This document shows positions 1-11,315 of a DNA stretch of 64,000 bases, one piece after another; position 1 is the stretch's first letter, and every line of letters begins with the position of its first letter. This DNA is from Diphasiastrum complanatum. Its lineage: Eukaryota > Streptophyta > Lycopodiopsida > Lycopodiales > Lycopodiaceae. The stretch is taken from NCBI GenBank assembly GCA_029204225.1, contig CM055098.1, positions 15,424,792 through 15,488,791 on the forward strand, read 5' to 3'. The notes beneath the pieces were generated by a model that saw nothing but the letters and a program-made list of their open reading frames with translations, made no database searches and had not been told where the DNA came from. The translations under genes and the position numbers were made by a program.

Positions 1-930
1 GATGGTATTGAAAAAATCAAGATAGATCTATCCTTAGAGTTCAAGATGGTAGATCTAGGGTGTCTTCACTTTATCTTAGGCATAGAAGTACTTAGAGGGT
101 CTGATTTTATCTTTATAAGTCAAGTAAACTATGCTCAAAGTCTTTTGAAGAAGTTTAAGATGGAAGTATGCAAAAGTGTTGACACACCAATGGAGCAAGA
201 TGTAAAAGTGCCAAATGAAGATGATGAAAGATCCTTCATGGACATCACTTTGTTTAGGCAACTTATAGGTTCCTTAATGTGGATCACTATAACTAGACCA
301 GATCTTAGCTTTAGTGTATGTAGGTTGAGCCAATCCATGCAAAAGCCATTGAATATCCATTGGAAAAAGGCTAAGAGGATTCTAAGATACATCTCGGGTA
401 CATTGGATTTTGGGATTCTATATAGAGGAGATGTGATTAACCTTCATGCATTTAGTGATTCAGATTTTGCAGGGGACAAGAGGGATAGGAAATCAACAAG
501 TGCCTATTCAACTTTCATAGGAGAAGGTGTGGTTTCATGGCTTTCAAAAAAGCAAGAAACTATATCTCTATCTTCAACCGAGGCCGAGTACAAAGCTTTG
601 ACAACCACTACAAAGGAGGTACTTTGGATCAAGAGATTATTGGTGGAACTAAAGATCATGGATTCAGAGGAGGCACCAATCATCTACAATGACAATATAT
701 CAGCCCAACACCTTGCATCTAACCCAATCTTCCATGCAAGATCTAAGCACATTGAGATATGCCATCACTTTGTGAGAGAAATGGTGCAAGCCAAGGAGAT
801 TGCTTTGGAGCATGTTCCAAGCAATGAATGTGTAGCTGATCTACTTACTAAACCACTTCAAAAGACACCTTTTATGAAGTTCAGATCATCACTTGGAGTG
901 ATTAGTAAAGCAATGATTGAACCAAGCTAG
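1..930 (+). CDS. Ty1/copia polyprotein, C-terminal part (RT end and RNase H)
   Basis: The frame is open from base 1 to the stop at 930, so the protein starts upstream of the window. The first part is the RT thumb and connection (FILGIEV, then RQLIGSLMW and RPDLSFSV). RNase H follows with its acidic residues in SDSDFAGD (about 450-475), STEAEY (about 572-590) and YNDN (about 682-693). The end has the HFVREMV and ADLLTKPL signatures typical of copia polyproteins. It reverse-transcribes and degrades element RNA inside virus-like particles. No stop or frameshift interrupts the visible 309 codons, so this copy is younger than the other elements here. A purine tract and a 3' LTR follow immediately. 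The family call is secure; activity cannot be judged from this piece. Confidence 0.93.
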   Translation, partial: DGIEKIKIDLSLEFKMVDLGCLHFILGIEVLRGSDFIFISQVNYAQSLLKKFKMEVCKSVDTPMEQDVKVPNEDDERSFMDITLFRQLIGSLMWITITRPDLSFSVCRLSQSMQKPLNIHWKKAKRILRYISGTLDFGILYRGDVINLHAFSDSDFAGDKRDRKSTSAYSTFIGEGVVSWLSKKQETISLSSTEAEYKALTTTTKEVLWIKRLLVELKIMDSEEAPIIYNDNISAQHLASNPIFHARSKHIEICHHFVREMVQAKEIALEHVPSNECVADLLTKPLQKTPFMKFRSSLGVISKAMIEPS

Positions 931-932
931 AT

Positions 933-944
933 AGTGAGGAGGAG
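933..944 (+). other. Polypurine tract of the copia element
   Basis: A G/A-rich run (gtgaggaggag) lies between the polyprotein stop and the TGTTA start of the LTR, the standard position for the plus-strand DNA primer. Confidence 0.7.
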
Positions 945-1600
945 TGTTAAAAATTCACAATTCTAGCTTGACTAGTTTTGGTCATATGACTTGTAAATAG
1001 TTAGATGGTCATGATGTCATAATGGTGCAATTTCTCTCTATGTTCATAATTGTTTGAGTACTTGTGATTACTAATGATTATAGGATTGAATGTAGGTCTG
1101 GTGTACAGTACTCAGACTGTGGGAGGCCGTACTTTCACACGTGTGAAGCCTTCTTCAAGGATTTGGGCCATTTAGTGAGGTTCAAGCATAGATTTTTGAT
1201 GGATTTTGATGGTTCAACTTGTGCTAATCTTATGAAATCATAATCTATTGTTTCCCTCATCATTTCAAGTGTTTTAGGATCCTTATTTGTTGTAATTTTT
1301 ACAATGACCACATAGTTATTTTATTGATTAGTTAAAAGTTAATAAAGGACTTTAGGCCTTTTTGCGGGACTTTTAATGTCGCAGGGCTTAAATGTCAAGT
1401 TAGTGAATAAAGTTGGGTTTCCCTCCAATTTTGATGGCTCCCACACTTTTTTAAATTTGAATAAACAGAGAGGCAAGACTAGACCAATAGGATTCAAAGG
1501 CCAGGGTCCTCCTCTCTACTATAAAAAGGGACCAACTCGAGTTGCTCCTGATGTTCATTTTCTCATTTCAATAAAGCAGATTGGTTCTCTTTAGAAATGG
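945..1600 (+). mobile_element. 3' LTR of the copia element (outer end uncertain)
   Basis: The LTR begins with TGTTA directly after the purine tract. It holds a 14-bp palindrome TTCACACGTGTGAA (1134-1147, G-box core CACGTG), a TATAAAA box at 1520-1526 and an AATAAAG polyadenylation-like signal at 1570-1576, in the order expected for U3-R-U5. I could not find a clean terminal TAACA partner, so the right edge is an estimate. The 5' LTR lies outside the window. Confidence 0.7.
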
Positions 1601-1763
1601 ATTGATGAATGTCCTTTCTCTTCCTTTCTTTTCCTCCATTTCTCATGCTTTCTTTGGATTTTGCTAATTGTTGGATCTGATCATTATTGGGATTGCTATT
1701 TCTTATGCTTTTTGTGAGAGAGAAAGGGAGAGAGAGAAGAGTAAGTTTCTATCATTGTTGTGG

Positions 1764-1833
1764 ATTTAGGGTTAATGGAAGTAGGGTTAATGGATGTAGT
1801 GTTAATGCTTAGTGTTAATGGATGTTAGTGTTA
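1764..1833. repeat. Degenerate short tandem repeat (AGGGTTAATGGA-like)
   Basis: About five imperfect copies of a 12-14 base unit built on (a/t)GGGTTAATGGA or GTGTTAATGG run in tandem. The first units resemble plant telomere repeats (TTTAGGG), but the unit length differs, so I call it a minisatellite. Confidence 0.5.
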
Positions 1834-1860
1834 GATCCTCCATTCATGTTGAAATTTGAA

Positions 1861-2121
1861 CTATACTATCGCTCTCATGGGAACGAACCTCCGCGTGACA
1901 ACTAACTCCGCCTCTTTGATGCTAGATTGACTATATCTTGGATTCAGGTTAGGCAAGGAAAGAAGCCTACTACACCTAGACTCTAAGTCTTGGTTTCTTT
2001 GATTAGTTTCAAGAAGCTGCTTATTAGTGGCTTGAATTTGTTGGTATAAAAGTTCAAGAGCTTGTGCTACATCGGATGGGTTTGGTAGATCAAATGTTGG
2101 GTTTTCATTAGTTTGATCCAT
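1861..2121 (-). CDS. Small ORF resembling the N-terminus of a retrotransposon gag
   Basis: 86 codons starting MDQTNENPTFDLPNPSDV, followed by a glutamine/leucine-rich helix (ALELLYQQIQATNKQLLETN) with coiled-coil character. This is the usual look of the first exon-like segment of Ty3/gypsy gag proteins, but no capsid or zinc-knuckle sequence follows. The A/T-rich sequence to the right (2122-3060) could be its leader. No family match can be proven from the sequence alone. Confidence 0.3.
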   Translation of the reverse strand: MDQTNENPTFDLPNPSDVAQALELLYQQIQATNKQLLETNQRNQDLESRCSRLLSLPNLNPRYSQSSIKEAELVVTRRFVPMRAIV

Positions 2122-3060
2122 TAGGGTTGCTTGTGTGTTTTCCTATTATGCAAATACAACAACAAGTGCTCAAATTATAATGATAGAAATGCTTTCATTC
2201 TTACATCCAATGCAAATAAAAAACATTTACTTCTACTCATTCAATCTTATTGTTTATAAGCTCAATCCAAGCCTACTATTTGCAAGCTCAATCCAAGCTT
2301 AAGAGGAAAACAATTACAACAAGCTACATTTGCCTTAATCAAAAGCAAAAATGAAAACCAAATCTTTATGTAAACTTCAATTAACTAATCCAAGCTAATG
2401 TTTACATAAAGTTCCCATTCCAATTTCAATTCCATTTGTCATTTCAAAAGCAACCAAAGTTTTCACATTTCTCACTATTCTAGATCTCCAAATCCATGAA
2501 ACTAGTGTCTAGAAATGGATAACTAATGAAGCTTTATGAAAACTTCAATTTTCAGATCTAATTTTTGAAAATCAGAACTTCATAATGACAAAAAATAGAA
2601 CTTCAAAACTTGTTTTATGCACAAAGTTACACTACCATTCTCTTCTTACATTGTCAATTTCATGAAACTAGGAGATAGAAAGGTGTGACTAATGAAGTTT
2701 GGATGAAAACTTCACTTTTTAGATCTGATTTTCAGATTTATAGGTCTGAAAAATAGAACTTCAAAATGAAAATCAAAACTCCAAACACTTCATTTATGCG
2801 AAAAAAACACTAGTTTTGATCAAAACACATAGCTAGAATCAATCTTTTTGCAAAAAAAAAATTTGTGTATGTAGAGGAAGACTTCCTCTAACCATCCGAC
2901 AAATCTTTTTTCAAAACTTTTAAAAACCCAAAGCCCACTTTAAAACTTCTCTAACATGATAAAAAATCAGCCCCTAAACAATTCTATAAGCATCACTACT
3001 CTCTTCCAAAGAGAACTAGATTCATTGGGTACTTCAACTACAAACTATGATCTTACAAAA
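2122..3060. repeat. A/T-rich non-coding stretch with a diverged tandem repeat of about 165 bp
   Basis: Two similar blocks (about 2465-2620 and 2630-2790) each contain a patch ending in atgaaactag, a patch like actaatgaagtt, an agatctgatttt-type patch and 'atagaacttcaaaa'. They look like a tandem duplication in an element leader or LTR. No coding region is visible. Confidence 0.45.
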
Positions 3061-3576
3061 GCCAAGAATCAATGACTAATTGTACAAAATCCTTAATCCA
3101 AGGATTCTATTCTAAGCATGCCAAACACAAAGCAACACAAGGGAACTTGATGGTGGACAAACCAACCCAACCAAACCTAGATCGAACGGATCTAGCCCCC
3201 AAGCTATGGATCAATCGCTCAGAGAGGAATGAGACATCACACCAACAGCATCCTGCCACCGGTCATGCAATCAAGTATACACTAGTGAGAGCCCAATAGG
3301 TATACTTATACCCTCCAAGGCCCATGCACCACTAGTAGTGCACTGTGACACCTCACTGGACACCTCCGTAGCCTATCTGGGGTCATCCAGTTTCCCAATG
3401 ACTCACTAATAGACCCATACAAATCCACCATCAAGTGTTTTAGGCCTACAACGTTTAATTATGACCATGTACACATAAGGGCCCCAAATGCCTTATAGTC
3501 ACAATTAACTTATGGGTTGTCGGTCTACAGGTCCCTAGCGTGGACACGCTACCCGAGACCAGTCATGGGCATGACA
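3060..3576 (-). mobile_element. 3' LTR of a decayed Ty3/gypsy element (minus orientation)
   Basis: Read on the minus strand the LTR starts at 3576 with TGTCATGCCCATGAC. Bases 3324-3576 match 5161-5414 almost base for base, which identifies the pair as LTR copies. A TATAAGTATA box lies at 3310-3301, beyond the shared part, so this copy continues into R/U5. The lower edge near 3060 is a guess. Confidence 0.7.
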
Positions 3577-3588
3577 TTCTTCCCCCCT
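3577..3588 (-). other. Polypurine tract
   Basis: On the minus strand 'aaggggggaaga' stands directly upstream of the TGTCATG LTR start. This fixes the orientation of the element. Confidence 0.7.
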
Positions 3589-4660
3589 TATTCAAGTTCT
3601 ATCCTCAGAACTTAAAACTGGGAAAGTTCATCCTTAAGCTTCTTTTTTGTTTCCAATAATTGTCATCGTCTGTACCTCCCTTCCATTGAACCAGATGCTT
3701 GGTAACTATATGATTTCACAATCATTTAGTTCTTGTATCCAAGATCTTTCCGGGTTCAAATGGAGACTCATTCGATGATTCATCCAATAGGTCCAATCGA
3801 TCTCTAGATCCAAGATGCTCTCCTTCACGTGGACTCTCTCAGAAATGTCTTACGTGAAATACGGGATGCACTTGAGATCCATTCGTGAGTTCTAATTGGT
3901 AAGCTAAGGATCCGATCTTGTTCAAGATCTTAAACAGTCCTCTATATCTAGGGGACGATTAGTAATGCTAGCCGGTATGCATTAAACTTGAATCCATCGA
4001 TATTCTCAAATATACCTTGTCTCTCACTTGGAAGTCTCTCGATAATCTTTTTAGATTTGCATAATGTCGATCCCTATCCGGGGCACTCTGGACATTTTTA
4101 CGTGCAATCTGTAGCATTTCCTGCATATCGTGTAGGAAATCCACTACTTTTTGAAACTTGATCATCCGAGTCTCAACCACGATGGGTGATATAGGTTTAA
4201 GAATATACGTAGACATGCACGAGCTATAACCGGTAGCCAAATGCTTACTATAACTCAATCTTTATCAAGGATAACTTCCTCTCCGAGGACATTGCTATCA
4301 AAATATAAATAAATATCTTATCCGATCTTCTGATCATGCGGGTAATCTTTGTTCAATCTAAACTATGATTCATCAATCATAATTCATCGGATTCTTGTTC
4401 TATACTCAATAAAAGAACGTAACTACCAATGATCAGTAGAACTTAAAGCTCAGAGTCATCTCCAGTTTAGCAAATACGGCCGACAAAAGCGAACTTCGAA
4501 TCACGAATGTTCATAATGTCACTTTGGTAATCCGTAAAGCCAAAACAGATACTCTAATAATTATTTGGTCTTTACCCAAATAAACATAGTCGATTTGGTA
4601 AGATGGCCAATCATTACCAAGATTCCACTATCTTGTTTATTCATCCGGGGTACTCTACCA
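3589..4660 (-). pseudogene. Ty3/gypsy integrase and chromodomain remnant
   Basis: On the minus strand the integrase core can be read in pieces. A DRLTKS-like segment (HLTKSTMFIWVKT) lies near 4600, an LYGLPK/RDSKF-type segment near 4490-4540, then a readable stretch at 4258-3968 with the C-terminal integrase signature (MLQIARKNVQ, DRHYANLKRLSRDFQV, KVYLR). A frame change leads to GLFKILNKIGS...VHPVFHV, and near 3690 comes a chromodomain-like patch (HLVQWKG...DNYWK). Integrase inserts cDNA, and the chromodomain steers insertion in chromoviruses. Many stops and frame changes show that it is dead. Gag, protease, RT and RNase H are missing. Confidence 0.75.
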
Positions 4661-5160
4661 ATCACAATCCTCTCTTATGGATTAGGTATATCCTAGAATC
4701 TGAGTTATAATTCACCAATCTCAACTCTCCATATTCCCGAGACCAAAATTATAAGAGTGCAATACAATTCTTAAAAGACACATGAGTTGTTCCTGAAAGT
4801 CCTTTCTGTCTGGAAAGTTCCAGCTCACACACGGTGCCTATATAAGGATTGTGATCCTAAAAATGCCCTTACTTTAGACATGGCACAAATCGTCATTCCA
4901 AAGTTAGGGTCTCAATCTAGAATACATCTAGATTCCTCTTAAGTTCTAATCTAGAATAACTTAAGATTTACCGGAACCTCATTATGTGAAGTTCTAACTT
5001 CTGTCAACCAACAACTATCCAACTCTCCTGAGTCTTCCCCGAGATAGCATTCCATTTTCTCCGAACGGGAAAAGATAAGTTCCAAAAGTTCTTATGTATT
5101 CTATACACCCATTAGTAAATGAATCCAAAAATTTTAATAGACGATGTAACTTATAAGCAA

Positions 5161-5414
5161 ATGCACCACTAGTGCACTGTGACACCTCACTGGACACCTC
5201 TGCAGCCTATCTGGGCCACGTCATCCAGTTTCTCAATGACTCACTGATAGACCCATACAAATCCACCATCAAGTGTTTTAGGCCTACAACCATTAATTAT
5301 GACCATGTACACATAAGGGCCCCAAATCCCTTATAGTCACAATCAACTTATGGGTTGTCGGTCTACCGGTCCCTAGTGTGGACACGCTACCGGAGACCAG
5401 TCATGGGCATGACA
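5161..5414 (-). mobile_element. 5' LTR fragment of the same gypsy element
   Basis: This copy matches 3324-3576 and carries the same TGTCATG start (minus, at 5414). It is cut off at 5161, before the TATA box, and runs straight into degraded internal sequence. A deletion therefore removed R-U5, the primer-binding site and everything up to the integrase. Confidence 0.7.
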
Positions 5415-5834
5415 AATTGATATGTTGTACAATGACTCATTTGTGCCTTGCAAAATACTATGAGAAATTGCAAACTCTAGAATGCTATTGCTATCTTACA
5501 TTAAACCACACAAAAACACAAAGTTGTATGGTTTCCATTAGCACACACAATTTTTTTAAATCTTTACAAATGCATCTTCTTTGATCATCTTGGTTTTTTT
5601 GTGCATCTTCTGTCTCTTTTTATCATGTGGTATTTTTCCTTTTTCTCTTCATGTGTTTTTTTTTGTTCTCACTATAAAAGTAGAATCATGACAAAGATAA
5701 AAAGAGGTGTGAGGATCCATATAGGTGTTGCTTCCTTTTGATACTTTTGATTGTAGAAAAAAACATTGGCTTTGTTTTAATCTCTTTATTGTAGAGCTGA
5801 TTGTGGGTGGTGAATCATTTTTTATTTGTATGTG

Positions 5835-5838
<4 letters not shown>
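5415..5838. other. Non-coding spacer
   Basis: T-rich sequence without a credible reading frame, RNA gene or repeat boundary. Confidence 0.5.
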
Positions 5839-5902
<64 letters not shown>

Positions 5903-5911
5903 AGAGAGAGA
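5839..5911. repeat. (AC)30 microsatellite followed by (AG)6
   Basis: A pure alternating AC tract of 60 bases, then a short AG tract. Confidence 0.98.
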
Positions 5912-6048
5912 CGAGATGTGAGTGAAATATAAGAAGAAAAAATCTAGTGCGAGAGAAAGAGATATTTGTAGAAAAAAATTCTGAAATGATGAAATTTGGT
6001 GTTAGAGAGAGAGAGGGTTTTGTATGTGGATGAGAGATAGATATATAA

Positions 6049-6879
<831 letters not shown>

Positions 6880-6880
<1 letters not shown>

Positions 6881-7640
6881 TTTGGTATGTTTTATGTGTT
6901 GCTTTGGATTGGATTAAGATTTACCTTGACTTTATTAAAAAGAAAGATATTATTTCTGTCGTGGAACCTCTGTATTTATGCTAATAAATTTGAGGAAGAA
7001 GAGATTTTTTAACCTGCATATTAGGAAAGTCTTTTCATGCCTAGAGAAGGAGAATGGTGTCATCCTCATTGAACCTACTTCCCCCACTCATGATGAAGCT
7101 TTATCCCCTCACCCTCTCATTTTTTTAGATGATCTTGATGAAGATAGTACCTCACAGCTCAAACTCTTTTTCCAAGATATTTGTGACATTGGGGACCAAT
7201 CCACATATGAATTCTACCAGTCAAAGAGTTGTTAAATACCTATGGTCTCTAGCAAAATGATTGAATTCAAGTCTACCCACACTTCTTTCAAACCTTGGAG
7301 CTTACCCACAGTCAACTTTCTTGCTCATTTACTTGTAGATCTTTGGATCATGCTGGCACATTTGACTGATAAAGAAGTACAAAGATGTAGACTTGCAGCC
7401 TTGCACAAAAATTTTGCCCTTGAAACTCCATAGCCTTTGATACTATTATTCAAACGAATAAATTCAAACTTTTTTGCTGTCCTTTTGAGCAAACATGCGC
7501 TAGAGTTAGAGGACACTTTTAGACTGGATGTAACAGGATGAACCTTCACCAAGCTCACATTTGGAATTGGAAATGACCTTTTTTCAAAAGTCGTTGTGGG
7601 GATAAGTGCAAAAGTAATTATGCTATCTATGGTGTTTTGT
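6880..7640 (+). pseudogene. Penelope-like retroelement upstream ORF, copy A (decayed)
   Basis: Fragments in shifting frames match the copy at 25.7-26.5 kb in order. A DWIKIYLDFIKKKD segment is near 6910, FFNLHIRKVFSCLE near 7005-7045, then LSPHPLIFLDDLDEDS and FFQDICDI up to 7190, and after a stop at 7233-7235 the segment SLPTVNFLAH...DLWIM with AALHKN to about 7430. Weaker similarity to the NWKRPFF/CGDKC region reaches about 7620. CAA in copy B corresponds to the TAA stop here. No RT part follows. The product is unknown; I infer from copy B that it sits upstream of a reverse transcriptase. Confidence 0.6.
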
Positions 7641-8033
7641 AATTGTAGATGAATGATTATTATTATCGTACTCTCACCTTCACTTTCTGATCCTGCATAT
7701 TGATAAATCTAAGAAGCAATAAGGCCCTTTGGCTAGAAGCAGGCCAAACAAAACAATATTTCAAGAAAAAAAAGAAGTCTATAAACACCGCTACTACCAT
7801 AATCTGCTAGTACTAATAGTACCATTCGGGTGATTTCACATTGGAGTGTTCAACAAGCCTTAAATTATAGTGGAATTTTCCAATGGTGCATCTAAAGAAT
7901 AAGGGCCTTTCCGCCTTTCACACTTATTTTAAGTTGTTACGATGTGGCACATGAGGTGGCCATGCCACACAAGAGCAAGTGAAAGTGATTTTTTAGTTGG
8001 GACCTTGCTTGGCACGTTAAGTTACCTAGGGCT

Positions 8034-8035
<2 letters not shown>
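7641..8035. other. Non-coding spacer
   Basis: No credible gene. The tail runs into the (AT)n tract of the SINE-like unit. Confidence 0.4.
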
Positions 8036-8081
<46 letters not shown>

Positions 8082-8228
8082 CGCAACTAGTAGGCTATAC
8101 ACCACATATACAACATGGCAACGCCGCGAGGAACAAGCTCCTAAGATGTCATCACTATGCAGCGGTTGGGATTCGAGCCTACACCTTGCCGATCACAATC
8201 AACAACTCTACCCCATACACTGAGTTGC
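8036..8228 (-). mobile_element. tRNA-derived SINE candidate with (AT)n tail
   Basis: On the minus strand, bases 8223 to about 8160 have tRNA features. A D-arm with stem ACTC/GAGT (A-box-like, containing TATGGGGTAGAGT) is followed about 35 bases later by GGCTCGAATCCC, a good B box / T-arm. A non-tRNA body of about 80 bases follows, then an (AT)n tract at 8078-8039, as in SINEs ending in a simple repeat. The anticodon stem is imperfect and has an 8-base loop, so a functional tRNA is unlikely. No target-site duplication was confirmed. Confidence 0.45.
8038..8078. repeat. (AT)20 microsatellite
   Basis: Alternating TA tract, placed at the 3' end of the SINE-like unit. Confidence 0.95.
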
Positions 8229-9133
8229 GATGGACCGAGGGCAACTTAGAAAAAGTGGATTAATGGCATGAGAGGGACATTGTAATGTTCGATGTCGAAT
8301 ATTATGCTATATTTGACGTGGCTTAAATTGACGTAATGAAGAGTTTAATTACTGGTTGTCCCTTGGCATGCAAAATGAACAAATTATAAATACATTCTTC
8401 TTTTATCCTAAGCAATTTAATGATATGAAATGGACCGAGGTTCAACCCATTTTTCCCAATTCAGCACGCGGGGGGAGCCCATGGTGGTCGCTCCCGTCGT
8501 GCACCTTAAATTGTCCAATCAGCTTGTAGCGTGCCATCTAATTGGTACCACACATATCATTTGATTGGTACCACTCAAGCGTGACAGAGGGGTGGTGCGT
8601 TGCCCACCATCTCAGTCGCTTGCTTGTACTTTTTATCGCAAGGTCTTTGTTATTTTTTGCCTTGCTGCTGCTTCTGTATTTATCGGGCAGACTGTCATCT
8701 GCCCGACTCATTCCAGTGCATAAAGGATACGGACTACTTTTTTCACATGATGCTTTTTCACATGACCATTATGCAGTAGAATCCGCATTTGAAAAACATA
8801 ATCAACATTTTCAAAACTGAGTTTTTTTCAGAGGAGCATTATGAAGAAGCGGAATTTGCATTTGCAAAACATGGTCGGGTACCCTTTAACACAGTGGGTC
8901 GCCCATTATGCTTTTTAATCATTCTAAAATATGACTTGAAAATGGAGCAACTATGCTTTACATAGTTGTTTCCTTCCATAGTTGTTCCCTTGAGATTCTA
9001 TAGTTTTCTTAGTTGTTTTCCTTGAGATTCCTTCACACTTTAAAGACAAGAGATGGTAGACTAGAGTGAACAACTGATAACCCAATTTTCCTTTAGATTC
9101 CTTCAGAGTTTAAAGACAAGATGGGAAAGCAGA
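8229..9133. other. Non-coding region upstream of the Coa1-like gene
   Basis: No credible ORF. Partial echoes of 'gattccttca...tttaaagacaag' at about 9025-9055 and 9096-9120 suggest earlier duplications of the block repeated at 9134-9416. Confidence 0.4.
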
Positions 9134-9416
9134 GTGAACATTTGACAACCCAATTCTGTGTAAGCTTTCCATAGTTTGTGTTTGTTATTTTCTGTTCAAA
9201 GATGGAAACTATTTAAGCTGTAAAGGCAAGGGAAGGGAAAATGCAGGTGTTGATCTGATTTTTGGGTGTTGAAGTGAACAATTGACAACCCAAATTCTGT
9301 GTAAGTTTTTCATAGTTTGTGTTTGTTATTTTTTGTTCAAAGATGGAAATTTTTTAAGCTGTAAAGGGAAGGAAAGGGAAGGGAAGATGAAGTGTTGATC
9401 ATTTTTGGGTGTCTTT
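9134..9416 (+). repeat. Tandem duplication of about 140 bp in the 5' region of the Coa1-like gene
   Basis: Two copies (9134-9273 and 9274-9416) begin 'gtgaacaattgacaaccc' (one base differs in copy 1), run through a shared atagtttgtgtttgtta core and end with a purine-rich 'aagggaagg' block plus 'tttttgggtgt'. They lie 155-437 bases before the start codon, so they belong to the promoter or 5' UTR. Confidence 0.75.
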
Positions 9417-9570
9417 TTGATAAATGATTATGATGAATAGAAGATTGAAGATGGATCGACGCTTTTGTTTTTGCTTGTTGGGCTTTTATCTTACATCACT
9501 GTTTTAGATTGCAAATCATGCATTTGGGAAGCTGTTGATCTTGGCGAGGAATAGAGCATTCTAGTTCGGC

Positions 9571-11315
9571 ATGGCGATGAGGGGATTGTGGAATTGGAGG
9601 CTGTGGAAGGGGCTTGGCCGATCGCTTGAGGGCAAATGTGGCTTGGGAAAGTCCAGCTTCGGATCTGACATGTGCCCGGCTTCGTTCTCAACTTCTCTTG
9701 ACGCCGTTGGGATGGCGGGTGAACGGTCTTCAATCTCAATCTTGCCAAACCCTAAAGGGAGCAATTGTTTTGAGTTTTCCATAGATTCTTTACCAAACGT
9801 GAAGCATCACTTAGCTTTCTCGTCCGGGAGATTTGGCTTTGGTAGCAGTGAGGCGGTAGTGCTACAGAGCCTTAGAAACGAGGGTAGGGCAAATTGTCAG
9901 AATTATTTGTTGGAAAATTGCAAAAATGTGGGAGTATCAGGTCAGCAATTTGCAAGATCTACAAGTTTAGTGGATCTGAGAGTTAAGTTTATGGGACATG
10001 CTCATCGGCAGCGAGTTTGCGTCATGCGTATGATGAGTACACAGAGCTGGATTGAAAACCTAAAGTTATCTACGGAGAAAATGAAGCGGTCTTTGCTGGG
10101 AAACAAGAAGCCGAAACAAATTGCAACTAGTCCCCTGCATCCCGAGCAGCAGCAGGGTGTCATTCTCAAAAGCTCGAACCAGCTTCCTTCGACATTGTTG
10201 AAGCCTTTGGTGGGCATTCAAGCTTCTGCGTCCCGCTATAAGGAAGCTGTGCGGTTGCAATTGGAGGCGTTTTGGAAGAGAAATAACTTATTGCTTGTGG
10301 GAGCCTTAGGGCTGGGAGTTTGCTTGCTGTTATGGCGAGTCATGTTTGGGGTTGCTAGCATGTTTGTGTCTCTCTCAGAAGGAATGGCTAAATTTGGTTT
10401 TCTTGCTCTGGCTGCAGCCATGGTGACGTTCTCGGTAAGTTTCAAATTGGGACGACGATTTTTAGAACACACAATGCAGAAAAAATAGCAAATGCCCATA
10501 TTGCAATCAGCTAAATGTTTCAATATCTGTTGTATCTAGTCCTTCAGGTGCGGGTCTTTAAAGCGCAGATTTTCTGTTACCATATGTAGGGCATCTATCT
10601 GAGGGCTAGACACTCGATAAACCCTGATGCAGTGTACAGGATAGCAATGCGAACGCTCAACACATCTGCTGAAGTGTTGAAGATCCTGGGAGCTCCCTTG
10701 TCAGGGACTGATGTGCGTGCATATGTGATGTCTGGTGGAGGGCTGCGGCTAAAAAACTTTCGACCTCGTTTTAGTAGCAAACGCTGCTTTCTTATTTTCC
10801 CTGTCCAAGGATCCGAGAAGCGGGGTCTTGTTAGCTTGGAGACCAAGAAGAAGAAGGGACAAGTGAGCCACTTGCCAGTAGCCTCAAACTAATAAGATAA
10901 TCAGTAGCATTCAGCTAGTTTATTTTACAGTGATTTCATGTTTCTGCCAGCTTCATCATAACTTTCGCATACAAGCTTCATAGTTGATAATTAGCTAAGA
11001 TATGGATTATGGATTGAGTAATACGGATCTGGTTGTATCTGTCAATCTTTTTTGGATTATTTTGAGTGTGGAATTTGGATTTAGGTTCTGAAATTGTGTT
11101 TCTGTCTGCAGTATCACTTCAAATTGTTAGCTGTTGACATACCAACTGCTGGAGCTGACCAACGGCTATACTTGATAGGCGATGAAGATGAGTATAAGAT
11201 TGCTGGGGGACTTATTTCTGAACTCAGAGATCCTATTGTAAAAGCAATGGCTGCACAATCTGAATTTGATGCCCAAGATGAAAAAGAAGACGAAGAGGAT
11301 CATAAAAAGCGCTAG
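9571..11315 (+). CDS. Coa1-domain protein (cytochrome oxidase assembly-like), three exons
   Basis: Exons at 9571-10434, 10590-10862 and 11112-11315 join in phase 0 to 446 codons. The junctions are canonical: GTAAGT donor at 10435, AG acceptor ending 10589, GTGAGC donor at 10863, AG ending 11111. Residues 1 to about 235 are basic and serine-rich, fitting a mitochondrial presequence and linker. Hydrophobic segments lie at about 240-258 and 272-292. The C-terminal domain (AVYRIAMRTL, LGAPLSGTDV, then LLAVDIPTAGADQRLYLIG) resembles the Coa1/Tim21-like fold. It ends in an acidic-basic tail. Coa1 proteins act in early Cox1 maturation at the inner mitochondrial membrane. No stop breaks the spliced frame. 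Family call from recall of the pattern, not a search. Confidence 0.72.

Noticed and set aside
1764-1833. Interstitial telomere repeat
   Set aside because: Unit is 12-14 bases and most copies lack TTTAGGG.
3072-3299. Plus-strand ORF of 75 codons
   Set aside because: Lies inside the LTR on the opposite strand to the element and has no protein-like features.
8096-8228. Functional tRNA gene on the minus strand
   Set aside because: Anticodon loop has 8 bases, stems are imperfect, and an unrelated body plus (AT)n tail follow; a SINE fits better.
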